From Shewanella canadensis (GTDB lineage: Bacteria > Pseudomonadota > Gammaproteobacteria > Enterobacterales > Shewanellaceae), in assembly GCF_003966225.1 (NCBI RefSeq), contig NZ_RXNU01000018.1, forward strand, positions 1-64,000: DNA of 64,000 bases, in the 5' to 3' direction. Below the pieces are notes generated by a model, which saw nothing but the letters and a program-made list of their open reading frames with translations, did not search any database and was not told where the DNA came from. Every line of letters begins with the position of its first letter. Position 1 is the stretch's first letter. This document shows positions 36,401 to 43,882 of the stretch, piece by piece. The translations under genes and the position numbers were made by a program.

Positions 36401-36723
36401 TCAGGTTGCGAGAAAGAGTAGAGCGTATCGATGCCCTTTATCTCGGAGATCACCTGTTCAGCCGGGAGTGTGACTAAGCTTTCAACCTGAGCCGGGGTCG
36501 CACCGGGGAAGGGGATAAATATATCAGCAAACGTCACATCTATCTGAGGCTCTTCCTCTTTTGGCGTCACTATGACGGCAAATAAACCCAGTAGTAAACC
36601 AAGTAGTGCCAGCAGTGGTGTGATGGCACTGAGCTGAAAAGCCGCCGCAATCCTACCCGATATCCCTAATTTTGAGTTGGGTGTGTTGGGTTCAGGCAGA
36701 GTCGTGTTTTGGGGTTCGTTCAT
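33424..36723 (-). CDS. RND efflux transporter, inner-membrane permease
   Basis: This is a 1099-residue proton-driven RND permease. The layout has the first transmembrane helix, a large periplasmic loop (LPGAT-like IPFPGATPAQVESLVT start), TM2-6, a second periplasmic loop and TM8-12. The proton-relay DD pair lies in GILVDDAIVVVENI. A hydrophilic insert of about 40 residues (SSPSGTIEDAALNATTHAST region) sits in the central cytoplasmic loop. A GAGAGG site supports the start. The membrane fusion gene ends 10 bases upstream. No outer-membrane factor is encoded here, so TolC would be shared. The substrate is not deducible. Confidence 0.93.
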   Translation of the reverse strand: MNEPQNTTLPEPNTPNSKLGISGRIAAAFQLSAITPLLALLGLLLGLFAVIVTPKEEEPQIDVTFADIFIPFPGATPAQVESLVTLPAEQVISEIKGIDTLYSFSQPDGALIIAIFEVGIPRNEAIVKLYNQIYSNLDKLPSGAGVGEPLIKPRGIDDVPIVSLTLWSKQASVSAEQLTHVAHGLETELKRIPGTREVSSLGSHELVLNVRIDPMKMNYYGLTFDAIDRSLRSNNHISMPASLVQGNQEIKVQAGQFLQSADDVKQLVISVYQDIDGQSAPVYLSDVARITLKADIPVKSVWHGDKNDIYPAVTLAIGKQPGENAVDIADQILQRIEQVQNVLVPDNVEVTVSRNYGETAGNKANTLIFKLIFATSAVVLLVFFTMGGREALVVGIAIIITLASTLFASWAWGFTLNRISLFALIFSIGILVDDAIVVVENIHRHMAMGKQSFNELIPVAVDEVGSPTILATFTVIAALLPMAFVSGLMGPYMAPIPINASMGMLISLAVAFIVTPWLSRKLLKHHKQGSSPSGTIEDAALNATTHASTKEETNGQPEKDNMMLRLFTKLIGPFVLGKQARRARIGLAGAIFVLIGVATALPLGQLVILKMLPLDNKSEFQVMVDMPEGTPVEQTQRVLQALGRYLSTIEEVENYQLYAGTNAPMNFNGLVRHYFLRETQELGDIQVNLLDKKHRDRDSHTIAQSVRAPLQAIGKPFNANIKVVEVPPGPPVWSPILAEVYGPSEAIREKAAYQLQALFHETDDVVDIDIFLPAAQQKWQVFIDRSKASLLGVPYQNIVSLISTSVGGQDMSYLIKDKQKRPTPIRLQLKESAKLDLEQVLNLKLLGQDGNSVPVSELVNIKKGKIDSPIIHKNMIPMVMVVADMAGKFDSPLYGMFEMAAKIDAEDGLGFEQHFINQPSGLDAIAVLWDGEWKITYETFRDMGIAYGVGMIAIYLLVVGQFRSYTVPLIIMAPIPLTVIGVMPGHALLGAHFTAPSMIGMIALAGIIVRNSILLVDFINKETAAGVPFEQAVIHSGAVRAKPIMLTALAAMIGALFIIDDPIFNGLAISLIFGIMISTLLTLVVIPVLYYAVMKKHHA

Positions 36724-36733
36724 CTTGACCTCT

Positions 36734-37777
36734 CTATTTTGCCTGACGGTTTTGAAGTGCTTGGTATGCGTCGCTGGCGATCACATCTCCGGGACTCAAT
36801 CCCGCCAAGACTTCGACCTCTTTATCTTGGTAATGGCCTAAGCGGACTTGATTGAGTACAAAGTCATCCCCCTGTTTGAGGTAGACGGCACTGAGCTCGT
36901 TCTGTTTTAGCAAGGCTGAAGTCGGGATTAGAATAGTCGAACGGGTGCCTGCACTGAATTTGGCTTTTGCCCACATACCCGGCATCAAATTGGGTTCATT
37001 CTCGGGAAGGTTAATTCTTACTTTGTAGCTGTGACTCTGGGGATCGGCAAATGAGAAAATAGTGAGCGAACTGGACGTAAATTGACGACCATCATTGAGG
37101 GTAACTTTAAACTCCGGCAGCTGTTTCAAAGCGTCTATATAACGCTCTGGTACGTGGGTGATGGCGCGCATCTGTGACGTGGAAAAACCGGAGAAGAGCG
37201 GCTGTCCCGGACTCACTGTTTCACCTTGCTCCACGTGCCTTTTAGTGACAATGCCTGAAAATGGCGCATTAACTACCGTATATTTAAGTGATTCTGTGGC
37301 TTGGATTATACGGGCCTTTGAAGCTCTTACTGCCTCTTGAGTGGACTTGGCATTGGCAATGGCCTCATCCATCGCGCCTTGTGATATGGCTCCCTTAGGA
37401 AATAGGGTTTCATATCGGCGTCTTTGCTGTTGTGCCTCATTATTTTGGGCTATCGCTTTGGCATAATCGGCTTCGGCGGCAGCCAGTTCTGCTCCCTGTT
37501 CTTTACTGGTTATTTCCAGTAAAGGGGCCCCCTCGGTGACAATATCATTAACATCGTAATTGAGCTTTATTATGCGGCCGGAAGTTTGTGCCGATACCGT
37601 TGCGGCTTTCACTGCTTCGAGTTTTGAATCCAACTCTATCCATCTCGTTTTCTTACTCTCAATCAAGGTGGTGGTTTCAATTGACGCTGCACAAAGGTGA
37701 GTACTCATCAATGAGAGGGCAATGAAAAGGATAGGGAAAAGGGCAGGGAAAAAAAAATTAGTCTGTTGAATACGCAT
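36734..37777 (-). CDS. RND efflux membrane fusion protein
   Basis: This is the periplasmic adaptor (about 347 residues) of the adjacent RND permease. It has an N-terminal hydrophobic export segment (FFFPALFPILFIALSL), a lipoyl-like half-motif around IIKLNYDVNDIVTEGAPLL, an alpha-hairpin (AELAAAEADYAKAIAQNNEA), and the second lipoyl part APFSGIVTKRHVEQGE. I start at MRIQQTNFFF because GGTGAGC precedes it; an ATG 60 bases earlier is in frame. It is the first gene of the pump operon. Confidence 0.9.
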   Translation of the reverse strand: MRIQQTNFFFPALFPILFIALSLMSTHLCAASIETTTLIESKKTRWIELDSKLEAVKAATVSAQTSGRIIKLNYDVNDIVTEGAPLLEITSKEQGAELAAAEADYAKAIAQNNEAQQQRRRYETLFPKGAISQGAMDEAIANAKSTQEAVRASKARIIQATESLKYTVVNAPFSGIVTKRHVEQGETVSPGQPLFSGFSTSQMRAITHVPERYIDALKQLPEFKVTLNDGRQFTSSSLTIFSFADPQSHSYKVRINLPENEPNLMPGMWAKAKFSAGTRSTILIPTSALLKQNELSAVYLKQGDDFVLNQVRLGHYQDKEVEVLAGLSPGDVIASDAYQALQNRQAK

Positions 37778-37879
37778 ATTAAGCTCACCAATGAAAGTCC
37801 ATAAGATTATTCTAATGGATGGTGTTTTATGATGCAACAGTTAAATTAGGAAAATACGATTGATAGGTTTAAGAAATAG

Positions 37880-37902
37880 ATAAGGAGTCAATGACTCCTT
37901 AT
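37880..37902 (-). terminator. Hairpin after the SIMPL gene
   Basis: Stem ATAAGGAGT/ACTCCTTAT (37880-37888 and 37894-37902) with a 5-nt loop, 15 bases beyond the SIMPL-domain stop on the minus strand. The T-run is short. Confidence 0.5.
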
Positions 37903-37916
37903 TTGAGCTACTGGGT

Positions 37917-38633
37917 TTAGTCGCCTAAGTAGTAGGTTAATGTCGAGACCACACGTACTTTCTTTATGTGCGGGGTATTGCTGTCTCGGTCGCTGATACT
38001 AAATTGACCCTGTGAAGCGCGCTTAATTTTGCCTAATGTTGAATTGGAATCTTTGGCAAATTTGTCAGCCACTTTGCGGGCATTTTGAGTCGCGGCTTGT
38101 ACCATCTCAGGTTTCACCCGGTTGAGTTCGGTAAACAGAAACTCGGTTCGGCTGTTGTAGTCTTGATTTGATATGGCAATTCCATCTTTGGCCAAATCAA
38201 GCAGATGCTTACGGCTGGTTAAGAACAGATCCACTCGCTTGGTGTAGAGAGAGATTGTGACCTTGGCGGCGTAGCGAAATTTTACATTTGGATTGACATA
38301 GCCCTGAGCTTGTCTGTCTTCGATAGAGGGGAGGGAAGTGGAAATTTCATCGGGTGTAAACCCTTGTTTGGTCAGGAAGAGTACCACTTTATCTGTCTTA
38401 TCTTGAACCGTCTTATAGAGAGAGTTGAGATCATTATCGACTTCGGTAAACCGTATGGGCCAGATGGCGATGTTGGCTTTAACTTCCTGCTCTGCCAACC
38501 CCTTTACGGTGACGGTACGCTCCATGGATTTCATCTGGATCAGACTTTGACCTATGCTATTACCAAGGAGAATGAGACCCAGGCAGAGAAATCCACCTAA
38601 TATAAAAGCCGAGACCTGAGAATTTTTTTGCAT
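37917..38633 (-). CDS. SIMPL domain protein (DUF541)
   Basis: This 238-residue protein has an N-terminal membrane anchor or uncleaved signal (AFILGGFLCLGLILLGNSIG). A SIMPL/DUF541 domain follows, beginning RTVTVKGLAEQEVKANIA and with PSIEDRQAQGYVNP in the middle. Relatives include E. coli YggE, tied to oxidative stress, but a clear biochemical role is missing. It precedes the RND operon on the same strand, with a hairpin between them. Confidence 0.85.
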   Translation of the reverse strand: MQKNSQVSAFILGGFLCLGLILLGNSIGQSLIQMKSMERTVTVKGLAEQEVKANIAIWPIRFTEVDNDLNSLYKTVQDKTDKVVLFLTKQGFTPDEISTSLPSIEDRQAQGYVNPNVKFRYAAKVTISLYTKRVDLFLTSRKHLLDLAKDGIAISNQDYNSRTEFLFTELNRVKPEMVQAATQNARKVADKFAKDSNSTLGKIKRASQGQFSISDRDSNTPHIKKVRVVSTLTYYLGD

Positions 38634-38715
38634 GGTTATTCACCGAGATAACAGAACAGTCTCGATATATTACGCTTTTTATCATTGGAATCTATGATTA
38701 TTTCGAACTGTACAA

Positions 38716-39099
38716 TCAGGCTATTTGGGGTTGCCAAAGCTCCACTTTATTGCCGTCCGGATCGATAAACCATCCAAATCTGCCAAACTCAGAGTCTTCG
38801 GTGACACTGATCACCTCTGCGCCGCCTCGTTGGACTTGATTGAGGGCACCATCGAGATCATCGACAATGAGGTTGAACATGAAATTCTTATCAGAAGGGG
38901 ACAGGTAATCGTTACCATTTTCGATCGGCGACCACACACTGTAACCGCTACGGGAAAAGGATGAGAGGTCATCTAAGTAAAATGCAGCACCGCCCCAGGG
39001 TTCAACCGGAAGTTGAAGGTGCTCTTTATACCAATCTGCTAATGCTTTGGGATCATCACTCTTAAAGAAGATGCCACCCAATCCGACGACTTTTGCCAT
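38716..39099 (-). CDS. VOC (glyoxalase-fold) family protein
   Basis: This is a 127-residue vicinal-oxygen-chelate protein with the typical ends GLGGIFFKSDDPKALADWYKEHL and FGWFIDPDGNKVELWQP. The metal-ligand position in FIDPDGNKVELW is present. The substrate is unknown; family members range from glyoxalases to resistance proteins. It is monocistronic, upstream in direction of nothing obvious. Confidence 0.85.
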   Translation of the reverse strand: MAKVVGLGGIFFKSDDPKALADWYKEHLQLPVEPWGGAAFYLDDLSSFSRSGYSVWSPIENGNDYLSPSDKNFMFNLIVDDLDGALNQVQRGGAEVISVTEDSEFGRFGWFIDPDGNKVELWQPQIA

Positions 39100-39160
39100 G
39101 AAGGTTCAGAGTTAATGTGTTGTAACTCTAACTGTAGGAAACATTTTGGGAAAGTACAAA

Positions 39161-39184
39161 AAAGCCGCACATAAGTGCGGCTTT
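39161..39184 (-). terminator. Intrinsic terminator after fadL
   Basis: Stem AAAGCCGCAC/GTGCGGCTTT (39161-39170 and 39175-39184) with loop ATAA. On the minus strand a T-run of six follows. Confidence 0.9.
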
Positions 39185-39211
39185 AGGTTCGGTATCTTTG
39201 GCTACAATTAC

Positions 39212-40513
39212 TTAGAACTGATAGCTATATTGTACTGAATAGTACACGGCATCAGAACGAGTATATGCGGTTACATCACCAAGAATTGAACTAACTTCGG
39301 TAACATGAACATCTTCGCCACGGACAAAGGCGATGCCCATATCGATGGTCGATTGCGTGCTAAGATCATAACTCACACCAGCTGTGTACCAGTTACGGTC
39401 TGAGTCAGGAATAGACAGTGAACTGAGATCGCCCACAACGCCCTGATCATGCATGTAACCTGCGCGCACCTTCCACTTTTCATTGATAGTGTATGTACCA
39501 CCGACACTGAATAGCCAAGAGTCATCCCATGCGTATTGCTTTAGTACTGCATCGCCGACAGGTGTTCCATTTGCTAGCTGACCATCAGTAACAGTAATTT
39601 CATGGAAGTCGCCCCATGTCGTTAGCTGAGCGGTGTAATGTAGGGCAAATTTTTCAGTGAGCTGGTGAAAACCGGCAACTTGAAATATATCTGGCATTGG
39701 GATGTTAATTTCATCAAATGCTATAGCTCCTACACCTGGTTGAGTCATGTTGACATCACCTGTGGCTTTAAATTCAGGACTGAAGCGGTAGCTCATGCCT
39801 AAACGATGGTCGGCATTAAATTCGTAAACGGCACCAAGAATACCGCCAAATGCAATACCATCAGCTTCTACATCAACTAAAGAAACTGGCACCATGCTCC
39901 CATTTTCTCCGAGCGGAAGGTTTCCTTCACGGCTTAAGTTACCTTCACCGTAAATGATGTCTACTCCAGCACCAACACTGAAATGCTCATTGAAACGGTA
40001 AGATAAGCTAGCGTTGAAATTCATAGTAATAATTTCAGTATTACCTAATAGATCAACCGGTGCTGGTGCTGGCACGATTGAACCATCAGCTGCTTTTGGG
40101 TTGCTGTTGGCGAGGCTAGTTAAATCTGTACCAGTACCAAAATTACTAAATCCTGCGACACCAAATGCCCATTTGTCGTTAATCGGTTGGATATAGTAAA
40201 AGTTAGGAATAAGTTTGCTTTCAGCTGCGCCTTCTACGCTACCGTAATTCCCCATTGGAGTCGATACGTCAGTGATGTTCACGTCTAAATCGGCATATGC
40301 TACACCAACGGACAATGATTTTTCGTCAAAAAGTGCCATTGCTGCTGGGTTACGCGACAGCACAGAGGCGTTATCTGCGATAACGGCGTCACCGGCAAAC
40401 GCGCGGCCGAGTCCAGTTGCTGATTGACTGTTAAGTTGGAATCCTGCTGCCATAGCTTGTGAACTCGCAAGTGTCACAGCAACGGCTAAAATTGTCTTGT
40501 TGAAGTACTTCAT
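39212..40513 (-). CDS. fadL: Outer-membrane fatty acid transporter FadL
   Basis: This 433-residue outer-membrane barrel imports long-chain fatty acids. A signal peptide ends at SQAMA before AGFQLNSQSATGLGRAFAGD, the FadL hatch sequence, and the NPA motif is in LSRNPAAMALF. Strands rich in aromatics follow, and the protein ends in a terminal Phe (YSYQF) recognised by BAM. A candidate FadR site lies 110-126 bases upstream. With fadIJ at 51364 it covers uptake and breakdown of fatty acids. Confidence 0.92.
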   Translation of the reverse strand: MKYFNKTILAVAVTLASSQAMAAGFQLNSQSATGLGRAFAGDAVIADNASVLSRNPAAMALFDEKSLSVGVAYADLDVNITDVSTPMGNYGSVEGAAESKLIPNFYYIQPINDKWAFGVAGFSNFGTGTDLTSLANSNPKAADGSIVPAPAPVDLLGNTEIITMNFNASLSYRFNEHFSVGAGVDIIYGEGNLSREGNLPLGENGSMVPVSLVDVEADGIAFGGILGAVYEFNADHRLGMSYRFSPEFKATGDVNMTQPGVGAIAFDEINIPMPDIFQVAGFHQLTEKFALHYTAQLTTWGDFHEITVTDGQLANGTPVGDAVLKQYAWDDSWLFSVGGTYTINEKWKVRAGYMHDQGVVGDLSSLSIPDSDRNWYTAGVSYDLSTQSTIDMGIAFVRGEDVHVTEVSSILGDVTAYTRSDAVYYSVQYSYQF

Positions 40514-40622
40514 CTTTATCTTCTCTTTATTTTACGGTCCCGCTTTTTATGACCAACTGAAATGAGTTAGCTGCAGGATCCACTTATTAGACCAGTGCAT
40601 CTTAGGGATGCAATTGTCTGCC

Positions 40623-40639
40623 AACAACTCCGACCAGAC
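40623..40639. promoter_or_regulatory. Candidate FadR operator of fadL
   Basis: Read on the minus strand the site is GTCTGGTCGGAGTTGTT. The half CTGGTCGGA matches the FadR consensus CTGGTCnGACC well; the other half is degenerate. Confidence 0.45.
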
Positions 40640-40816
40640 GGTGTTTTTGGTTGCGAAAATGTTAATGGGAGGCGAAGGGGGATTTAGGATTGAGCGCCTG
40701 CATTTGAATGCGCGGCTCAAGCCCCTATCTACAGGAAGATTAAGGGATTAAGGGTATTAGGAGTGAGGTTAATGTAATGTAAAATCACCCGCGAAATAAA
40801 AAATAAAAAGAGGCAA

Positions 40817-40846
40817 ATAAATAGCGTACACGTGTACGCTATTTAT
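40817..40846 (-). terminator. Perfect 30-bp palindrome after putP, probable terminator
   Basis: Positions 40817-40831 are the exact reverse complement of 40832-40846. On the minus strand it is followed by a T-rich tract (40795-40812), which supports a terminator for putP. Confidence 0.7.
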
Positions 40847-40880
40847 GTTTTCATCGCTCTGAAACCCCTATTTTTACTGT

Positions 40881-42332
40881 TTATAGTTTTGAAGTAAATA
40901 CTCTAAACTGTTCTCTGACCGCTTCAGATGGTGTCGATAATTTACTAACAATAACACCGGAAAGTGTCGCAAAAACGAATCCAGGTAAGATCTCATACAG
41001 ATCGAAAATTCCGCCGGATAACTGCTTCCAAATGACAACGGTTAATGCGCCAACGACAATCGTTGCGACGGCGCCGTCACGGCTATATGCTTTCCAGAAG
41101 AGGGATAATAAGACTACGGGACCAAATGCGGCACCAAAGCCGGCCCAGGCATAGCTGACAAGTCCAAGTACACTACTTTCAGGGTTAAGGGCAACAATAC
41201 CTGCGATAACAGCAATGGCTAATACGCCTATACGGCCGACTAGCATCAACTCTTTGCTTGTCGCCTCGGGTCGTAACCATTTCTTATAAAAGTCTTCTGT
41301 GATAACGCTGGAACAGACCAGAAGTTGTGAGTCGATGGTGCTCATGATGGCCGAAAGAATAGCCGCAATAAGCAGACCACCAATCCAAGGGTTAAAAGCG
41401 GCGTGGGCCAGGTGAATAAATACCGTTTCAGGATTGGCTAATGGCTCATTGGCAAAATACAGGGTTCCGGCGAGTCCCGTTGCCAAGGCTCCTATCAGCG
41501 CTACCACCATCCAACTCATCGCGATACGACGAGATACCGGAATATCATCAGCACTGCCGATAGCCATAAAACGAGATAGAATATGTGGCTGGCCGAAATA
41601 ACCAAGTCCCCAGGCCAATAATGACACCAGACCTATTACAGTCGTGTTTTCATGAAATAATGAGAGCATGGCAGGATCTAATGTGTCGATACCATTGTGT
41701 GTCTCAGGCTGACTAAAGATAGCCACCGGCACGATAAGTAGTGCGACTAACATCAAACAGCCTTGAAAAAAATCTGTCCAACTTACGGCAAAGAAGCCAC
41801 CGACAAAGGTGTAAGCAACAATGATAGTCGAACCTACCACTAAGGCCAGAGTGTAATCTAAACCGAATACTTTCTCGAACAAGATAGCGCCGCCAACCAT
41901 GCCTGACGAGGCATAAAAGGTGAAGAAGACTAAGATAGTCACCGCCGATACGAATTTTAACAGCCCCTTTTTATCTTCGAAGCGCTTTTCGAAAAAGTCA
42001 GGGAGTGTGAGGGCATTATCGGTGAATTCTGTATAAATTCGCAGGCGTTTAGCGACAAAGAGCCAGTTTAACCATGCTCCAAATACCAAACCTATGCCAA
42101 TCCAGGCCTCACCCAGTCCACCAAGATAAACGGCACCGGGTAATCCTAGCAGCAACCAGCCTGACATGTCAGAGGCGCCAACACTCAGGGCTGTCACTGC
42201 CGGCCCCATGCCTCTGCCACCAAGGATGTAGTCGTCTACAGAGTCGGTTGCTTTATAGGCCCAGAGTCCTATTCCCATCATTAGGGTGAGGTAGCCGATG
42301 AAAGTAATTAAAATCGGTAATTCAATGCTCAT
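40881..42332 (-). CDS. putP: Sodium/proline symporter PutP
   Basis: This inner-membrane sodium:solute symporter has 483 residues and the LeuT-like set of about 13 helices. The PutP-type SVGASDMSGWLLLGLPG motif around the Na+ and proline site is present, as is GWGLGYFGQPHIL-type sequence (LLAWGLGYFGQPHILSRFMA). It imports proline for carbon, nitrogen or osmoprotection. No putA lies in the window. It is monocistronic with a palindromic terminator. Confidence 0.93.
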   Translation of the reverse strand: MSIELPILITFIGYLTLMMGIGLWAYKATDSVDDYILGGRGMGPAVTALSVGASDMSGWLLLGLPGAVYLGGLGEAWIGIGLVFGAWLNWLFVAKRLRIYTEFTDNALTLPDFFEKRFEDKKGLLKFVSAVTILVFFTFYASSGMVGGAILFEKVFGLDYTLALVVGSTIIVAYTFVGGFFAVSWTDFFQGCLMLVALLIVPVAIFSQPETHNGIDTLDPAMLSLFHENTTVIGLVSLLAWGLGYFGQPHILSRFMAIGSADDIPVSRRIAMSWMVVALIGALATGLAGTLYFANEPLANPETVFIHLAHAAFNPWIGGLLIAAILSAIMSTIDSQLLVCSSVITEDFYKKWLRPEATSKELMLVGRIGVLAIAVIAGIVALNPESSVLGLVSYAWAGFGAAFGPVVLLSLFWKAYSRDGAVATIVVGALTVVIWKQLSGGIFDLYEILPGFVFATLSGVIVSKLSTPSEAVREQFRVFTSKL

Positions 42333-42430
42333 GCTTGTGCCATTCTTGGTTTTTCTAAAATTGTGAGGGTCTATGCTAGCAGATGTTTGATAAGAAGCTC
42401 AATATTGTTCGAGAGTGTGACTGATGTTTG

Positions 42431-42460
42431 ACTCTGCGGCGACAGGTATCGCCACAGAGT
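42431..42460 (-). terminator. Hairpin downstream of the DUF3379 gene
   Basis: Twelve-base arms (42431-42442 and 42449-42460) pair on the minus-strand RNA with one G-U pair and a 6-nt loop. There is no T-run, so it may be a 3'-end stabiliser. Confidence 0.45.
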
Positions 42461-42515
42461 GTAAAACAAATCGGCACAAGAAAATGATCACATATTTATG
42501 TCGACGGGTAGTAAG

Positions 42516-43220
42516 TTAAATGAAGGTTTGCTTAATCTCTTCCTTTACGTAGCCCAGGTCTGCGGTATCTTCACCAACCAGTAACATATAGGCCTTATCG
42601 GTGGCAAAGCCTTTGCCGATATATTTATTGTCTGCAAATGCTTCATCTAAAACCATGCGGTCTTCCAGCGGAACAATAAACAGGGTGACTTTTCCATGTT
42701 CGCCTTGCATCACCAGATGTAAGCTTTTCACACCCTGGAAATCACAATCAGTGCTGTAATAAACTTTACCTGGCTGCTTGGTGAATTTTGCGTTACCTAA
42801 CGTCCCCATCGAAGCCAGTTGGAAGTTAACTTCATCGAAGCCAACATTATCATCTACCTTAAGGGCCATCGCTTCATGATAGACATGGGCAAGGGCATGT
42901 TCGCCCAAATCAACCGGACCCATTCTTAAGAGAGTGAAACTGATCCCGGCAATAAATGCGACAGAGGCGACGAGTGCAAGCGTAAAACCAGATTTACGAC
43001 GTTGAACCTGATGCTGGTGAAGTTGTTGATTTAATAGTAACTTTGCTGCCAGGTCTTCAGGCACATCGACCTTTAAAGCCCGCTCAAGTTTACTATCGAG
43101 CTTTTTCAGGTCATTGAGAAAGGACTCACGCTCCGGGGAATCGTGCATCGCTGTGAGAAAATCCTCATCTTGACAGTTTGGCTCTCCATAGGCCTGTCGT
43201 CTAAATTTAAGCTCATCCAT
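42516..43220 (-). CDS. DUF3379 membrane protein, likely anti-sigma factor
   Basis: This 234-residue protein has an N-terminal cytoplasmic region of about 75 residues (MDELKFRRQAYGEPNCQDED), a single membrane helix (SGFTLALVASVAFIAGISFTL) and a periplasmic domain. That layout is the classic anti-sigma arrangement. The start at 43220 has an AAGAGGTC ribosome site and overlaps the upstream sigma gene by 8 bases. This coupling supports control of that sigma factor. What signal it senses is unknown. Confidence 0.75.
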   Translation of the reverse strand: MDELKFRRQAYGEPNCQDEDFLTAMHDSPERESFLNDLKKLDSKLERALKVDVPEDLAAKLLLNQQLHQHQVQRRKSGFTLALVASVAFIAGISFTLLRMGPVDLGEHALAHVYHEAMALKVDDNVGFDEVNFQLASMGTLGNAKFTKQPGKVYYSTDCDFQGVKSLHLVMQGEHGKVTLFIVPLEDRMVLDEAFADNKYIGKGFATDKAYMLLVGEDTADLGYVKEEIKQTFI

Positions 43221-43776
43221 TGGATTGACCTCTTGCTTTGGGTTGTTCGATAACATCTTTAAGTTGATTTCTTGCGCGAAAGAGTCTGGTCATTACGGTA
43301 TTTCGATTAAGGTCTAAAATACCTGCGATCTCCTCGCCACTAAAACCACCAATAACTTGCAGCAGTAAAGGTTCGCGATACTCGAGTTCTAACTTGGCGA
43401 TCTGTCGACGAATTAGGTGTTGTTCAGCTTGATCTTCAGAACTGCTGGAAAATACATCTTCAAGGTGCTCCTGCTCTACATCTGAGTAGTTGAACTGTTT
43501 ACGCTCAAATCGACGTGCATTTTCTCTTCTCAGAATAGTAATTAACCAAGCTTTAGCCGCTTTATCATCTTTTAAAGATTCAAGCGAGCGCCAGGCCCTT
43601 AGGAAGGTTTCTTGAGTGATATCTTCAGCGACATGTTTATCGCCGCAAAGCCAGTAGGCGTAACGGAATATGTCGGCGTGAAGTGCCCTGACAAGGCTAT
43701 CGTATCGTCTTTGTTTACTAAGCATGTCTGAATTGACCGTGGAACTAGACTTTTTATTTCGCGAGCGACTAAACAT
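43213..43776 (-). CDS. ECF-type RNA polymerase sigma factor
   Basis: This 187-residue protein has region 2 (FRYAYWLCGDKHVAEDITQETFLRAW) and region 4 (EPLLLQVIGGFSGEEIAGIL, then NRNTVMTRLFRARNQL), the two regions of extracytoplasmic-function sigma factors. The stop lies inside the start of the DUF3379 gene, its likely membrane-bound antagonist. No matching autoregulated promoter could be picked out with confidence upstream. Confidence 0.92.
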   Translation of the reverse strand: MFSRSRNKKSSSTVNSDMLSKQRRYDSLVRALHADIFRYAYWLCGDKHVAEDITQETFLRAWRSLESLKDDKAAKAWLITILRRENARRFERKQFNYSDVEQEHLEDVFSSSSEDQAEQHLIRRQIAKLELEYREPLLLQVIGGFSGEEIAGILDLNRNTVMTRLFRARNQLKDVIEQPKARGQSNG

Positions 43777-43882
43777 TTCTTAAATCTGTGATCCAACAAT
43801 ACTCGTTAGCTTAACGTGCTGGAGATGAATGGCAAGAAGTTAATAACTAGTTAACGTCTTGCCATGCTTGGATAAAGAAAAA

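Larger units (their letters stand above)
40514..40880. other. Intergenic region upstream of fadL and downstream of putP
   Basis: This gap holds the fadL promoter, a candidate FadR operator at 40623-40639 and the putP end hairpin at 40817-40846. No gene is visible. Confidence 0.45.
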
